Positions 33,710 through 43,823 of a stretch of DNA of 64,000 nt are shown here, piece after piece. The notes below the pieces were generated by a model. That model worked only from the letters and a program-made list of their open reading frames with translations. It was not told where the DNA came from and did no database searches. Source of the DNA: Prochlorococcus sp. AG-402-L18 (GTDB lineage: Bacteria; Cyanobacteriota; Cyanobacteriia; PCC-6307; Cyanobiaceae); assembly GCA_003216725.1 (NCBI GenBank), contig QCIL01000002.1:93918-157917 (forward strand), written 5' to 3'. Position numbers and translations under genes: made by a program. The stretch's first letter is position 1. Each line of letters starts with the position of its first letter.

Positions 33710-34939
33710 TTATTTACATGATTTCATGTAATAAACATCATGTAATAATTTAAAAGCTTTTTCTTTATCAATATTATTAGAGTTTTGGATAATGCTAATA
33801 ATTAATGGCTCATCATTTTTATATAAAAAGCCAGATAATGAAAAGACATTTGAAAGCGTACCAGTTTTTCCAAAAAACTTTCCAGATAATTCACTATTTA
33901 CAAATCGTTTAGCTAATGTTCCTCTTACTCCCATAATTGAAAGTGTAGATTGATAAGCCTTAAAATCATTAGAATATCTCATTTTATCTAAAAATAATAC
34001 AACTAACTTTGTTGTAAGTTTATTTTTTCTAGACAATCCACTAGCATCTGCAAAGTATGAATTTGATACTGGTAGACCTTTATTTTCTAACCAATTATTT
34101 AATATAATATAGTCATTATCGTTCCATGTATTTGAGGCATTTTTGAAGAGAGATTCTGCAGTAAAATTATGGCTTTCAGAGTTTATTAATGTTAATAATG
34201 AAAGAATTGGAGTAGAATATATTTTATATATCTCATTAATATCTTTTAAATAAAATCTTTTTTCTGAATCAAGAAAATTAATATTTATAGTTGAATTTAT
34301 AAACTTATTTTGTAAATAGTTTTTAATAAAATTTTTTAAAAAATAAATATCTTCATATTTATTGTGATTACTTTCTATTGCCAGAGATGTAATTGGAGAT
34401 CCATATTCGTAAAGTTTATCAGTATTTGTCCAACCTTTAGGCCAATATAATTTTGAATCAATTTCTACAATATTTAAGTTAATAATTTTATTTTCTTTAA
34501 CATTAGAAATTAGTTCGATTATATGTTGATAATTCAGATCTGGATCACCTTCACCAAGCAAATAATAATTGTTTTTATTTTCTTTTAATAAAGAAGTTTT
34601 TAAATTATTGTAAATTTTATATTTACTTAAAACATAGGCTGATGAGAATAATTTTTGATTTGATGCTGGCATCCTTGGAACTTCATCATTATAGGAACTA
34701 ATTATTGTCCCTTTATTATTTATAATTGATACGCTAAATGAATTATCAAGAGTTCTATTCAATAATTCATCATAGTTAGGACATGTTTTATTTTTAGTAA
34801 TTATTAAAGGGAAATTAAAATAGATACTATTTAAAATACTAATTTTTTGATTTATTAGTAAATATCTTATTAATAAAGGGCATGTTACTAATAAAAGAAC
34901 TATTAGGAAAAATAAATAAATTTTTTTTATCACTTTCAA
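33710..34939 (-). CDS. dacB: D-alanyl-D-alanine carboxypeptidase (PBP4/DacB type)
   Basis: This 409-residue class C penicillin-binding protein trims peptidoglycan peptides in the periplasm. An N-terminal membrane anchor/signal precedes the catalytic SxxK in MPASNQKLFSSAYV. The SxN element is ADASGLSRKN and the KTG box is FFGKTGTLSNVFSLSG. The length is shorter than E. coli DacB, consistent with a reduced insert. It sits two bases after the DUF1995 gene in a dapF/nifS-like/DUF1995/dacB run. Confidence 0.93.
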   Translation of the reverse strand: MKVIKKIYLFFLIVLLLVTCPLLIRYLLINQKISILNSIYFNFPLIITKNKTCPNYDELLNRTLDNSFSVSIINNKGTIISSYNDEVPRMPASNQKLFSSAYVLSKYKIYNNLKTSLLKENKNNYYLLGEGDPDLNYQHIIELISNVKENKIINLNIVEIDSKLYWPKGWTNTDKLYEYGSPITSLAIESNHNKYEDIYFLKNFIKNYLQNKFINSTININFLDSEKRFYLKDINEIYKIYSTPILSLLTLINSESHNFTAESLFKNASNTWNDNDYIILNNWLENKGLPVSNSYFADASGLSRKNKLTTKLVVLFLDKMRYSNDFKAYQSTLSIMGVRGTLAKRFVNSELSGKFFGKTGTLSNVFSLSGFLYKNDEPLIISIIQNSNNIDKEKAFKLLHDVYYMKSCK

Positions 34940-34940
34940 T

Positions 34941-35567
34941 CTATAAATTTATATAAATAGATTCATTGTCGGGTTTAATTTCAAATTCTTTTTTGAAAAA
35001 ATATTTTTTGTTTTCTTCTTTGAATAGTAGCCAGTTATTTGGATAAATATGCATAAGAGCTGCTTTATTTAAAGGCTGAAGAAAATAAATATTTTTCCAA
35101 GTTTTAACAAAGTTTTTACGTCTCTTTCTAATAACATTTCCTATACCAATATTTGCATCTTCAAATTTTGGATTTAATGAATAATGAGTTCCTTGATAAT
35201 TATCAGACATAGGTTCAAACAAATCGAAATCATAAGGCTGAGGAAGCATAGATATCATTGCAGTATCAATATTATTTATATTATTTGATTCATTAAATGA
35301 TTTAAAAGTAAAGATTTTATCTTTGATATCTGGATAGTCTCTTTGAGCCAAAGCAACCGCACCTTGATCAGCAAAGGTTATGAATACATTATTATTTTTA
35401 GCTAATATCTTGTAAATATTTATTCCAATTCTGTTAAATTTCAACCCTTCAAAATTAAATTCTATAGTAAATCTTTTATTTGAATCTGATAAAGTTGGAA
35501 TAATTGCATCCTCCATATTTTTAAGAGATTCGTTTAAATCTTTAGGTAGTTTGTAATTGGTTTTCAT
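34941..35567 (-). CDS. DUF1995 protein (LPA3-like)
   Basis: This 208-residue soluble protein matches the DUF1995 pattern: LPKDLNESLKNMEDAIIPTL, FEFNFEGLKFNRIG-type segment, FADQGAVALAQRDY, and a C-terminal part with RKNFVKTWKNIYFLQPL. The plant relative LPA3 assists photosystem II (CP43) assembly, which suggests a role in photosystem biogenesis here, though this is inference. It overlaps the upstream cysteine desulfurase-like gene by one base and precedes dacB by one base. Confidence 0.8.
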   Translation of the reverse strand: MKTNYKLPKDLNESLKNMEDAIIPTLSDSNKRFTIEFNFEGLKFNRIGINIYKILAKNNNVFITFADQGAVALAQRDYPDIKDKIFTFKSFNESNNINNIDTAMISMLPQPYDFDLFEPMSDNYQGTHYSLNPKFEDANIGIGNVIRKRRKNFVKTWKNIYFLQPLNKAALMHIYPNNWLLFKEENKKYFFKKEFEIKPDNESIYINL

Positions 35568-36739
35568 TAAAATTTGTCAATGCATTTTTGAATAAGTTCT
35601 AAAAATTTATTTATTTCTGACTTATTATTTATTGAACCTAAAGTAACACGAATATTTGAATATAGTTCTTCATCTTTAAAACCGATATTTTGAAGTGTTG
35701 AACTTGGTTTGCCAGATGAGCTTGAACATGCACTCCCACTACTTATTGCTACATTATTTTCTGACATAAAATTAACAATCTTATAGGCCCTTATAGGTTC
35801 AAATCGTTTATTTAATACTAGAAATGAAATATGATTGGGAAGCCTATGGTTTATACTTCCAGTAATCTTTATGTGATTATTATCCTTAATTTTTTGAAAA
35901 AAATAATTTTTTAGTTTTTTAATATTATTTGAAGGAAATTCAGTTTTATAATCAAATAATTTGATTTTTCCACTAATATTCTTTAATGATTCATGCATTC
36001 CAGCTATTAATGGTAAAGCTTGTGTACCTTGTCTAATTGAATATTCCTGAGTAAGTGATATATCTTTATTTTTTAAAATTAGTCTAGACTTTTCCTTTGT
36101 AAAAAGAATTCCGATACCTTTTGGACCTCCAAATTTATGAGCAGATAAACTTAAAAAGTCACATTTAAGATCATTCCAACTGAATATTCCATTACTTAAT
36201 ATTTGAGTTCCATCCAAATGAAACATTATATTTAATTCTTCACATTTTGAACCTATAAATTGAACAGGTTGTATTGTCCCTATTTCACTTTGACCCCAAA
36301 TAATTGATACAAGCTTAGTTTCATTAGTTAATGTTTTATCAATATTAGAAATATTTAAAATTCCATCATTATTGACGGACCATTTACATATATCCCAACT
36401 ATGTTTTCTTAGTTTATTAGCACATATATTTGTTGCCTGATGTTCAATATTTGAAATAACAACTCGACCTTTCTTAAAGGTGTCATAAATATTACTAAAT
36501 ACAATATTTGTCGATTCCGAAGAACCAGATGTAAAAATTATATCCTCTGGTTCTGCATCAAATAAATAAGCAATTTTAGATCTAATTTTTTCAAGATACA
36601 TAGAGCATTTTATCCCTAGCTCATATGTAGATGATGGATTATGCCAATAATTCCTATAAGTGGAATTTATTATATTTAAAACATTGTCAGATAATGGAGT
36701 TGTAGATGCATAATCAAAATAGATAAAATTATTTTCCAT
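35567..36739 (-). CDS. Cysteine desulfurase (NifS/IscS type)
   Basis: This 390-residue PLP enzyme takes sulphur from cysteine to build Fe-S clusters or thio-modifications. The N terminus IYFDYASTTPLSDNVL is typical. FTSGSSESTNI and ISNIEHQATNI lie in the cofactor pocket, SLSAHKFGGPKGIGIL holds the PLP lysine, and SSGSACSSSSGKPSSTL holds the catalytic cysteine loop. It belongs to the NifS/IscS group (class I), not the SufS group. One-base overlaps with dapF and the DUF1995 gene show a tight transcription unit. Confidence 0.94.
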   Translation of the reverse strand: MENNFIYFDYASTTPLSDNVLNIINSTYRNYWHNPSSTYELGIKCSMYLEKIRSKIAYLFDAEPEDIIFTSGSSESTNIVFSNIYDTFKKGRVVISNIEHQATNICANKLRKHSWDICKWSVNNDGILNISNIDKTLTNETKLVSIIWGQSEIGTIQPVQFIGSKCEELNIMFHLDGTQILSNGIFSWNDLKCDFLSLSAHKFGGPKGIGILFTKEKSRLILKNKDISLTQEYSIRQGTQALPLIAGMHESLKNISGKIKLFDYKTEFPSNNIKKLKNYFFQKIKDNNHIKITGSINHRLPNHISFLVLNKRFEPIRAYKIVNFMSENNVAISSGSACSSSSGKPSSTLQNIGFKDEELYSNIRVTLGSINNKSEINKFLELIQKCIDKF

Positions 36740-37599
36740 TATTTTAGTAAAATTGATCCTGAGAAAACCTTTTTAGCATTTCCTGTCATCATGACTTCAC
36801 AATCGTCACTCGACCAATTAATCTTAAGATTACCTCCTGGTAAAGTTACTATGGTTTCTGCATTACAAAGGCCTAATTTGTAGGCTGCTACATGTATAGC
36901 ACAAGCTCCTGTTCCACAGGCAAGGGTTGCGCCTGCTCCTCTTTCCCAGACTTTTACTTCGATATTATCTCTATTTAGAATTTGACAAAAATGAACATTA
37001 GTTTTTTCTGGAAATAATTCATTTTTTTCAAATATAGGACCAAGTCTAGAAAGGGAAATTGAACCTAAGTCTTGTACAAAGAATATTAAATGAGGGTTTC
37101 CCATCCCTACTGCATAACCTTTAGTATTAAAATTTTTTTCAATGAAATCATGTGAAGGAACCGAATTGATTTTTTTTTCAATTTTTGTTGGAATATTTTG
37201 ACTATCTAATATTGGAACTCCCATTTTTACTGTAATTTCGTCATTTATATAATTTGCAATTTTTAAACCTGCTTTTGTTTCAATTTTATATTCAATATTT
37301 TTATTCTTAATTGAATCATTTTCATGAAGATACTCAACTAAACACCTAATTCCGTTTCCACACATTTGTGCCTCAGAACCATCAGAATTAAAGATTATCA
37401 TTTTTGCATAATTATCTTCATTAGGTTCTTCTATAAAAATTACACCATCTGCTCCAATACCAAAATTCCTGTTACAAATTTTTTTTATATCAAAAAATCT
37501 ATTTGTCATATAGTTTTTATAAAAATCATTACCTCTAGAATCAATTACTACAAAATCATTACCGTTTCCTTGATATTTTGCAAAAGTTATATTTTTCAT
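36739..37599 (-). CDS. dapF: Diaminopimelate epimerase
   Basis: This 286-residue enzyme converts LL- to meso-diaminopimelate for lysine and peptidoglycan synthesis. Landmarks are KYQGNGNDFVVIDSRG, the first catalytic cysteine in AQMCGNGIRCL, VGMGNPHLIFFV, and the second cysteine in GAGATLACGTGACA. The length is normal. It leads a four-gene minus-strand run ending with dacB, so two peptidoglycan-related genes share one unit. It is divergent from leuS. Confidence 0.98.
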   Translation of the reverse strand: MKNITFAKYQGNGNDFVVIDSRGNDFYKNYMTNRFFDIKKICNRNFGIGADGVIFIEEPNEDNYAKMIIFNSDGSEAQMCGNGIRCLVEYLHENDSIKNKNIEYKIETKAGLKIANYINDEITVKMGVPILDSQNIPTKIEKKINSVPSHDFIEKNFNTKGYAVGMGNPHLIFFVQDLGSISLSRLGPIFEKNELFPEKTNVHFCQILNRDNIEVKVWERGAGATLACGTGACAIHVAAYKLGLCNAETIVTLPGGNLKINWSSDDCEVMMTGNAKKVFSGSILLK

Positions 37600-37706
37600 T
37601 TGTAGATAATATATTTTAGATTTTAATTATAAAATATTCCTTTTAACAATCTATTTCTATTTTATAGAATGAATATTAAAATAAAAATCTAATAATTAAG
37701 AATTAA

Positions 37707-40277
37707 GTGAATCCTCCTGATAAACAATATGAATCTGATACAAATTTATATAATCCTGCTGAAATAGAAAAAAAATGGCAGTCAACATGGACAGAAAAAA
37801 ATTTATATAAAACCGATGAATTAACTGAAAACAGTCAAAAATTTTATGCCTTATCAATGTTCCCATACCCATCAGGCAATCTTCATATGGGACATGTTAG
37901 GAATTATGTAATTACAGATTTAATAGCTCGATTTCAAAGATTTAAGGGAAAATCTGTTTTGCATCCAATGGGTTGGGATGCATTTGGTTTGCCTGCAGAG
38001 AATGCTGCGATTGAGAGAGGAATTAGTCCAAGTGTCTGGACTAAAAAAAATATTTCTCATATGAAGTCACAACTTAAGCTTTTGGGACTATCTGTTGATT
38101 GGGATAGAGAATTTGCAACCTGTGATGAAAATTATTATATTTGGACACAATATCTATTTTTAGAGTTATACAAGGCAGGTCTTGTATATCAAAAGAAATC
38201 TGAAGTTAATTGGGATCCTATAGATAATACAGTCTTAGCTAATGAACAAGTTGACTCAGAGGGTAAATCTTGGAGATCTGGAGCGATAGTTGAAAAGAAA
38301 TTATTAAAGCAATGGTTTTTAAGGATTACTAATTATGCAGAGGAGTTATTAAAGGATTTAGAAAAATTAGATAATTGGCCAGAGAGAGTAAAAATAATGC
38401 AAGATAATTGGATTGGAAAGTCAATTGGTACAAATATTAATTTCAGTATTACTAACAATCCAAAAGAGAAAATTACTGTATTCACAACAAGACCAGATAC
38501 TTTATTTGGAGTTACCTATTTGGCTATTTCAGTTAATCATTCATTAATTAATAATATTTCTGATCAGTCAACTTTACGAGATATAGAAAAACTAAAACAA
38601 TATTTGAAAATAAATAAAAATAATGAACTTGATAAAATTGGAATAAAAACTAGTTTAATAGCTATAAATCCAGTAAATCATGAACCTATACCTATTTGGG
38701 TGGCAAGTTATGTTCTTGATGAATACGGTACAGGCGCTGTCATGGGTGTACCTGCTCATGATATTAGGGATTTTGAATTTGCTAAGAAAAACAATATTGA
38801 TATTAAACAGGTAATAATTAAAGAAAAAGGTGAATCAACTAGCAAGCTTGATAATGCTTATGTAGAAAATGGATATCTTATTAATTCAAATCAATATGAT
38901 GGGATAGAAAATACCATTGCTAAATTAAAAATTTCAACAGAGGGAGAAAATAATGGATGGGCTAAAAATAAGATTCAATATCGTCTAAGAGATTGGTTAA
39001 TATCTAGACAAAGATATTGGGGATGTCCCATACCAATAGTTAATTGTAAGGTCTGTGGCTCTGTTCCTTTAAACCAATCAGAATTACCTGTTTCATTGCC
39101 AAAAGATATAGATATTTTAGCTAATAAGATTAATGCTTTAGGTGATAATAATATTTGGATCAATACAACATGTCCAAAATGTGGAAAACCTGCAACAAAA
39201 GAAACTGATACGATGGATACTTTCATGTGTTCATCTTGGTATTTTTTAAGATATCCATCGTCAAAATGTTCAATAAAGCCATTTGAAAAGAATGAAATAA
39301 ATAATTGGCTGCCTGTAGATCAATATGTAGGAGGTGTTGAGCACGCTATATTACATTTGTTATATGCCAGATTTTTTACTAAGGCTTTGCGAGATAATAA
39401 ACTATTTGAAATTGATGAACCATTTAAAAATCTATTAACGCAAGGAATGGTTCAGGCCGCAGCTTATAAAAATAACAAAACCGGTAAATATGTTTCTCCT
39501 GCAGATATAACTGACTTATCAAATCCTACAGATCCAATTGACAATTCTAAACTCGAGGTTCTTTTCGAAAAGATGTCCAAGTCAAAATACAATGGAATAG
39601 ACCCTGAATCAGTAATTAAAAAATATGGAGCAGATACAGCAAGAATGTTTATATTATTTAAAGCACCACCAGAAAAAGATTTGGAATGGGGAGATACTGA
39701 TGTTGAAGGACAATTTAGATTTTTAAGCAGGATTTGGAAGCTTTATATAAATTGTGCAAAAGATTTAAATAGTAAAAGTAAGTCATATCCAGATAAAGAA
39801 AAAACTTTAATAAAGTCAATGAACATTGCTATAAAAGAGATTTCTAATGACATATTAAATAACCAATTTAATACTGCGATTTCAGAACTAATGAAGTTTT
39901 ATAATTCATTATCAAATTCTATTAATGAAGTAAACAATAATTTAAAAAAAGATTCTTTAAAAACATTTTGTATTTTGTTAGCTCCTTTTGCACCTCATAT
40001 TGCGGAAGAAATATGGCATCTTATAGGATTTAAAAATTCTGTTCATTTAGAACACTGGCCTTCATTTAACGCAGAAGCACTAAAAGAAGATTCATATGAA
40101 CTAGTAATACAAGTTAATGGAAAACTTAGAGACAAAATAAATATTAATAATGAAATGGATGAGGATCAAATTAAGGAATTGACTCTTAAAAGACCTAACA
40201 TATTAAAATGGACTCAAGATAAGGAAATAAGAAAGATAATTATTGTTAAAGGTAAAATTATAAATATTGTTGTTTAA
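37707..40277 (+). CDS. leuS: Leucyl-tRNA synthetase
   Basis: This 856-residue class I synthetase has HIGH as [20 protein letters not shown], the CP1 editing domain with [14 protein letters not shown], zinc-like pairs NCKVCG and [26 protein letters not shown], and [13 protein letters not shown]. The C-terminal [13 protein letters not shown] segment is [11 protein letters not shown]. The start is GTG at 37707, giving MNPPDKQYE. It overlaps the stop of pgi by four bases on the opposite strand. Confidence 0.98.
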   Translation: MNPPDKQYESDTNLYNPAEIEKKWQSTWTEKNLYKTDELTENSQKFYALSMFPYPSGNLHMGHVRNYVITDLIARFQRFKGKSVLHPMGWDAFGLPAENAAIERGISPSVWTKKNISHMKSQLKLLGLSVDWDREFATCDENYYIWTQYLFLELYKAGLVYQKKSEVNWDPIDNTVLANEQVDSEGKSWRSGAIVEKKLLKQWFLRITNYAEELLKDLEKLDNWPERVKIMQDNWIGKSIGTNINFSITNNPKEKITVFTTRPDTLFGVTYLAISVNHSLINNISDQSTLRDIEKLKQYLKINKNNELDKIGIKTSLIAINPVNHEPIPIWVASYVLDEYGTGAVMGVPAHDIRDFEFAKKNNIDIKQVIIKEKGESTSKLDNAYVENGYLINSNQYDGIENTIAKLKISTEGENNGWAKNKIQYRLRDWLISRQRYWGCPIPIVNCKVCGSVPLNQSELPVSLPKDIDILANKINALGDNNIWINTTCPKCGKPATKETDTMDTFMCSSWYFLRYPSSKCSIKPFEKNEINNWLPVDQYVGGVEHAILHLLYARFFTKALRDNKLFEIDEPFKNLLTQGMVQAAAYKNNKTGKYVSPADITDLSNPTDPIDNSKLEVLFEKMSKSKYNGIDPESVIKKYGADTARMFILFKAPPEKDLEWGDTDVEGQFRFLSRIWKLYINCAKDLNSKSKSYPDKEKTLIKSMNIAIKEISNDILNNQFNTAISELMKFYNSLSNSINEVNNNLKKDSLKTFCILLAPFAPHIAEEIWHLIGFKNSVHLEHWPSFNAEALKEDSYELVIQVNGKLRDKININNEMDEDQIKELTLKRPNILKWTQDKEIRKIIIVKGKIINIVV

Positions 40278-41857
40278 GTATTTGTTTTTTGAATAACTAA
40301 TGAGTTTGGATTTGACCAATCGCCCTTAACTAAAAAATCATCATTACCGAAACACATTTCACGAAGTATGAAAAATATAGGTTCATTTACTGAATGATCA
40401 AATAATGATGTTATGTCATTAATGGAATATTCTCCTCCTTGGTCTAATAAATTTCTTACTTTTTGTTGATACTCAATAATATCTGCTGCTGCTTTCTTTC
40501 CAGCTTCAACTCCAGGTTGATCATATGCATTTATATTTACTAATTCAGCGTAGAAAGATACAGCTCTTTCAAATAAAGCTATTAAGGCACCTAGGGAAAA
40601 ACAATTTAACTTTTCTAATGTAATGGTTATGCTTTGTCTATTTTCACTAGCAAGTGCGGATCTGGTTCCTTGTAAAAAACCAGAAAGATATTCTTTAGGA
40701 TTTTCTTTGTTATCAAAAATATTAGTTGATGGAGAATCTAATAATTCAATAAATATACAAAAGAAGTTATCAAGACCATCTCTCAACTGTTGAACATAAG
40801 CATGTTGATCTGTAGATCCTTTATTACCATAAACTGAAATACCTTGATTAACTACTTCACCATTCCTATTAAATTTTTTACCTAATGATTCCATTACTAA
40901 TTGCTGAAGATATTTACTAAATACTTGTAACCTATCTCTATAAGGTAAAACGACCATATCTCTTTTTCCAACTCCGTCCCCAGTTAAATACCATGCAGAT
41001 GATAATAATGCTGCAGGATTATGTTTAAAATTACTTGTACGTGTGGCCTCATCCATTAATGATGCACCCCTAATAAATTCAAATATATTTTCATTAATAA
41101 GAGCTAATGGAAGTAATCCCACAGAGCTTGTAATACTAGTTCTTCCTCCAACCCAATCTTGTAAATTAAATATTTTTAACCAATTTTCAGAAGTAGCTTT
41201 TTTAAATAACTTACTATCTTTCATAGTTATAGCTATAGCATTAGAATTCCATTCATGAGAATTGTTTTCGAGATGACTTTTAATAATTTCAAAAGCAATT
41301 CTAGGTTCAGGTGTACCACCTGATTTGCTTACTACTACAAATAATGTTGTGGATAATTTTTCAGATAATTCTTCTAACTTTTCGCTAATTAAAAAAGGGT
41401 CAACATTATCTATATAAGAAAAATTTAATCCTATGGAGCATTTCTTAAGTGATTCTGTAATAAGTAATGGGCCTAATCCACTTCCACCAATTCCTATCCA
41501 TAGAACATCAGTATAGTTCTGATTATTCTTATTCTTAATAGTACCATTTAAAATTTGTTCTCCAAATTCAGAAATTTCATTAATATCTGCACTAATCTCT
41601 TCTTCTATTTTGAAAGATGGAGAAATTGATGGATTTCTTAGCCAATAATGTCCCACTTGTCTATTTTCATCAATATTTGAGATTGCACCATTTTCTAATT
41701 CCTTTATTGATGAAAAAACATCTACAAATTTCTTTTCTAAAGTTTTTATATCTTTATTTGTGAAATTAATTTTGCTTATGTCTAACCAAATTTTTAATTT
41801 TTTATCAAACCAAAGATAATTACAAAATTTATCCCAAGAGTTTAAATCTCCATTCAT
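40274..41857 (-). CDS. pgi: Glucose-6-phosphate isomerase
   Basis: This 527-residue isomerase interconverts glucose-6-phosphate and fructose-6-phosphate. The SIS domain shows [31 protein letters not shown] and [37 protein letters not shown] and [15 protein letters not shown] match the second domain and signature. The length is that of the cyanobacterial/plastid form. It stands alone between leuS and purN. Confidence 0.97.
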   Translation of the reverse strand: MNGDLNSWDKFCNYLWFDKKLKIWLDISKINFTNKDIKTLEKKFVDVFSSIKELENGAISNIDENRQVGHYWLRNPSISPSFKIEEEISADINEISEFGEQILNGTIKNKNNQNYTDVLWIGIGGSGLGPLLITESLKKCSIGLNFSYIDNVDPFLISEKLEELSEKLSTTLFVVVSKSGGTPEPRIAFEIIKSHLENNSHEWNSNAIAITMKDSKLFKKATSENWLKIFNLQDWVGGRTSITSSVGLLPLALINENIFEFIRGASLMDEATRTSNFKHNPAALLSSAWYLTGDGVGKRDMVVLPYRDRLQVFSKYLQQLVMESLGKKFNRNGEVVNQGISVYGNKGSTDQHAYVQQLRDGLDNFFCIFIELLDSPSTNIFDNKENPKEYLSGFLQGTRSALASENRQSITITLEKLNCFSLGALIALFERAVSFYAELVNINAYDQPGVEAGKKAAADIIEYQQKVRNLLDQGGEYSINDITSLFDHSVNEPIFFILREMCFGNDDFLVKGDWSNPNSLVIQKTNT

Positions 41858-42039
41858 TTTATATATTTGTTTCTTATGTTTATTTCTTAATTATATCTAT
41901 ACTAATAGGACATAGATTTGAATAATTTAAAATTGTATAAATTTTTATTTTCAAATAAAAATGTTTTTGAATATAAACAATTAAAATAGATGTTTTTTTT
42001 TATTTCATATGAATTTATCATTGGATAAAATAAAAAAAT

Positions 42040-42696
42040 TTGGATAAATCATTTAATTACATAATTTCGCCAGAAATATCTGCATTTAGAAGATTTTCAC
42101 CAAAATTAAAAATAGGTGTACTTGCTTCTGGTAATGGAACAAACTTTCAGGAATTAATTAATCTCTCAGAAAAAGGAGAATTAGATATTGATATTAAAGT
42201 ACTCATAACTAACAAAGATGATGCAGGTTGTATAAAAAGAGCTGAAAATGTAAAAATACCACACAAAATAATAAGAGATAAAGATTTTCTTCAAAAAAAG
42301 CTCTTTGAATTAGCAATTATAGATACTTTGATTAATTACGATGTTGAACTTGTTGTAATGGCAGGCTGGATGAAAATTGTCACTCCCTTCTTTATTAATA
42401 AATTTAAGAATAAAATTATTAATATTCACCCATCATTACTTCCTGCATACAAAGGTGGCTCTGCGATAAAGGACTCTTTATTAAATGGTTCAAAAATAAC
42501 AGGTTGTTCAGTACATTTTGTTGATGAGGAGGTAGATAGTGGTTCTTTGATTATGCAAGCTGCATTGTCAATTAGAGATGAGGATGATATTGATTCACTA
42601 ACCAAAAGAATACATATGCTTGAGCATAAAATTTTACCTCACTCAATCTCTCATGCAGGGTTTTTGATAAGAAGTAATTTTATGGAAAATTATTAG
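42040..42696 (+). CDS. purN: Phosphoribosylglycinamide formyltransferase
   Basis: This 218-residue enzyme transfers a formyl group from 10-formyl-THF to GAR in purine synthesis. Landmarks are KIGVLASGNGTNFQELI, the signature NIHPSLLPAYKGGSAI with the catalytic His, and GCSVHFVDEEVDSGSLIMQ with the catalytic Asp. A 20-residue leader precedes the core. The frame opens with TTG at 42040, and the core starts well inside. It overlaps argC tail-to-tail by 17 bases. Confidence 0.96.
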   Translation: MDKSFNYIISPEISAFRRFSPKLKIGVLASGNGTNFQELINLSEKGELDIDIKVLITNKDDAGCIKRAENVKIPHKIIRDKDFLQKKLFELAIIDTLINYDVELVVMAGWMKIVTPFFINKFKNKIINIHPSLLPAYKGGSAIKDSLLNGSKITGCSVHFVDEEVDSGSLIMQAALSIRDEDDIDSLTKRIHMLEHKILPHSISHAGFLIRSNFMENY

Positions 42697-43735
42697 TTAA
42701 CTCAAGACCATCATCCATTGAAAATCCACTCATAATATTTAAATTTTGAATTGCTTGCCCAGTTTGACCTTTTAACAAATTATCAATTACAGATAAAATA
42801 ATAATCCTTCCATTTCGAATATCAACTTTAACAGAAAGGAAAATTTGGTTTGTGTTTTTAACCCATTTTGTTGATGGGAAAGTATCTACAGGTAAGACTT
42901 TAATATTTTTGAAATTTCTATAGTAATTATCCAAAAGAATTCTGCAATCATCAGAAGTTAATCCTGGATCTCTTAATGTCCCATAGATAGTCGAATGCAT
43001 ACCCCTTGAAATTGGAACCAAATGAGGAGTAAAAAGTAGTTCAATTTTATTCCCAGAAATTAAAGATGCTACTTGCTCGATCTCTGAGGTATGTCTATGG
43101 TTTATTAATCCATATGCTGATAGGCCTTCTCCACATTCTGATAAGAGTAGCTTTTGATTTGGTTCTCGACCACCTCCAGAGGTTCCACTTTTGGAATCAA
43201 TTACTATACCTTCATTTTCAATGATTCCTTGCGAGATATAAGGAGCTAGTGGAATAAGAGCAGATGTTGGATAACATCCAGGACATGCAATTAATCTTCC
43301 TTTTGAAATGGCTTCTTTATTTATTTCTGGAAGACCATAGACTGCTTCTTTACATAAATCATCATCATCCCTTTTATAAGTAGCAGCTTCTTTAGAATAT
43401 ACTTTTTTCCATTCATCTAAGGACTTATATCTGTAATCAGCAGATAAATCAATAACTTTAACCCCTCTATCTAATAATTTCCTTGTCAATGTTGAAGATA
43501 GGCCATTAGGTAAACAAAGTAAAGCAACATCTGCATTATTAGAAATATTATCTACTGATATTTCTTCTATATAAGGATCATTATCTAGATAAATAAAAGG
43601 GAAATTATCATTCCACTTTGATCCAGAAGTTTTTTTACCTCCTAAATAAGAAAGTTTGTAGTTTTTATTTTTCCTTAAATGATTTACTGCTTGAATACCG
43701 CCGTAACCAGTAGCACCTACTATTGCAACATTCAT
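42680..43735 (-). CDS. argC: N-acetyl-gamma-glutamyl-phosphate reductase
   Basis: This 351-residue NADPH-dependent enzyme is the third step of arginine synthesis. The N-terminal NADP loop is VAIVGATGYGGIQAVNHL, the catalytic cysteine lies in ACPGCYPTSALIPL, and SGTSGGGREPNQK and FTPHLVPISRGMHSTIY follow. The length is standard. It overlaps the 3' end of purN and is divergent from ribBA. Confidence 0.97.
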   Translation of the reverse strand: MNVAIVGATGYGGIQAVNHLRKNKNYKLSYLGGKKTSGSKWNDNFPFIYLDNDPYIEEISVDNISNNADVALLCLPNGLSSTLTRKLLDRGVKVIDLSADYRYKSLDEWKKVYSKEAATYKRDDDDLCKEAVYGLPEINKEAISKGRLIACPGCYPTSALIPLAPYISQGIIENEGIVIDSKSGTSGGGREPNQKLLLSECGEGLSAYGLINHRHTSEIEQVASLISGNKIELLFTPHLVPISRGMHSTIYGTLRDPGLTSDDCRILLDNYYRNFKNIKVLPVDTFPSTKWVKNTNQIFLSVKVDIRNGRIIILSVIDNLLKGQTGQAIQNLNIMSGFSMDDGLELTNNFP

Positions 43736-43823
43736 TTTCTTGAATTGGCATACTTTGAGATAGGATTATAAAGTGTTGAATTAAAGGTAATTTAAACACT
43801 ATTTTTCTATATTGATAGGAATA

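Noticed and set aside
33714..33731. Palindrome TTACATGA-TT-TCATGTAA as a terminator between coaD and dacB
   Set aside because: It encodes the last residues of dacB, has a two-base loop and lacks a clear U-tract; it may be chance.
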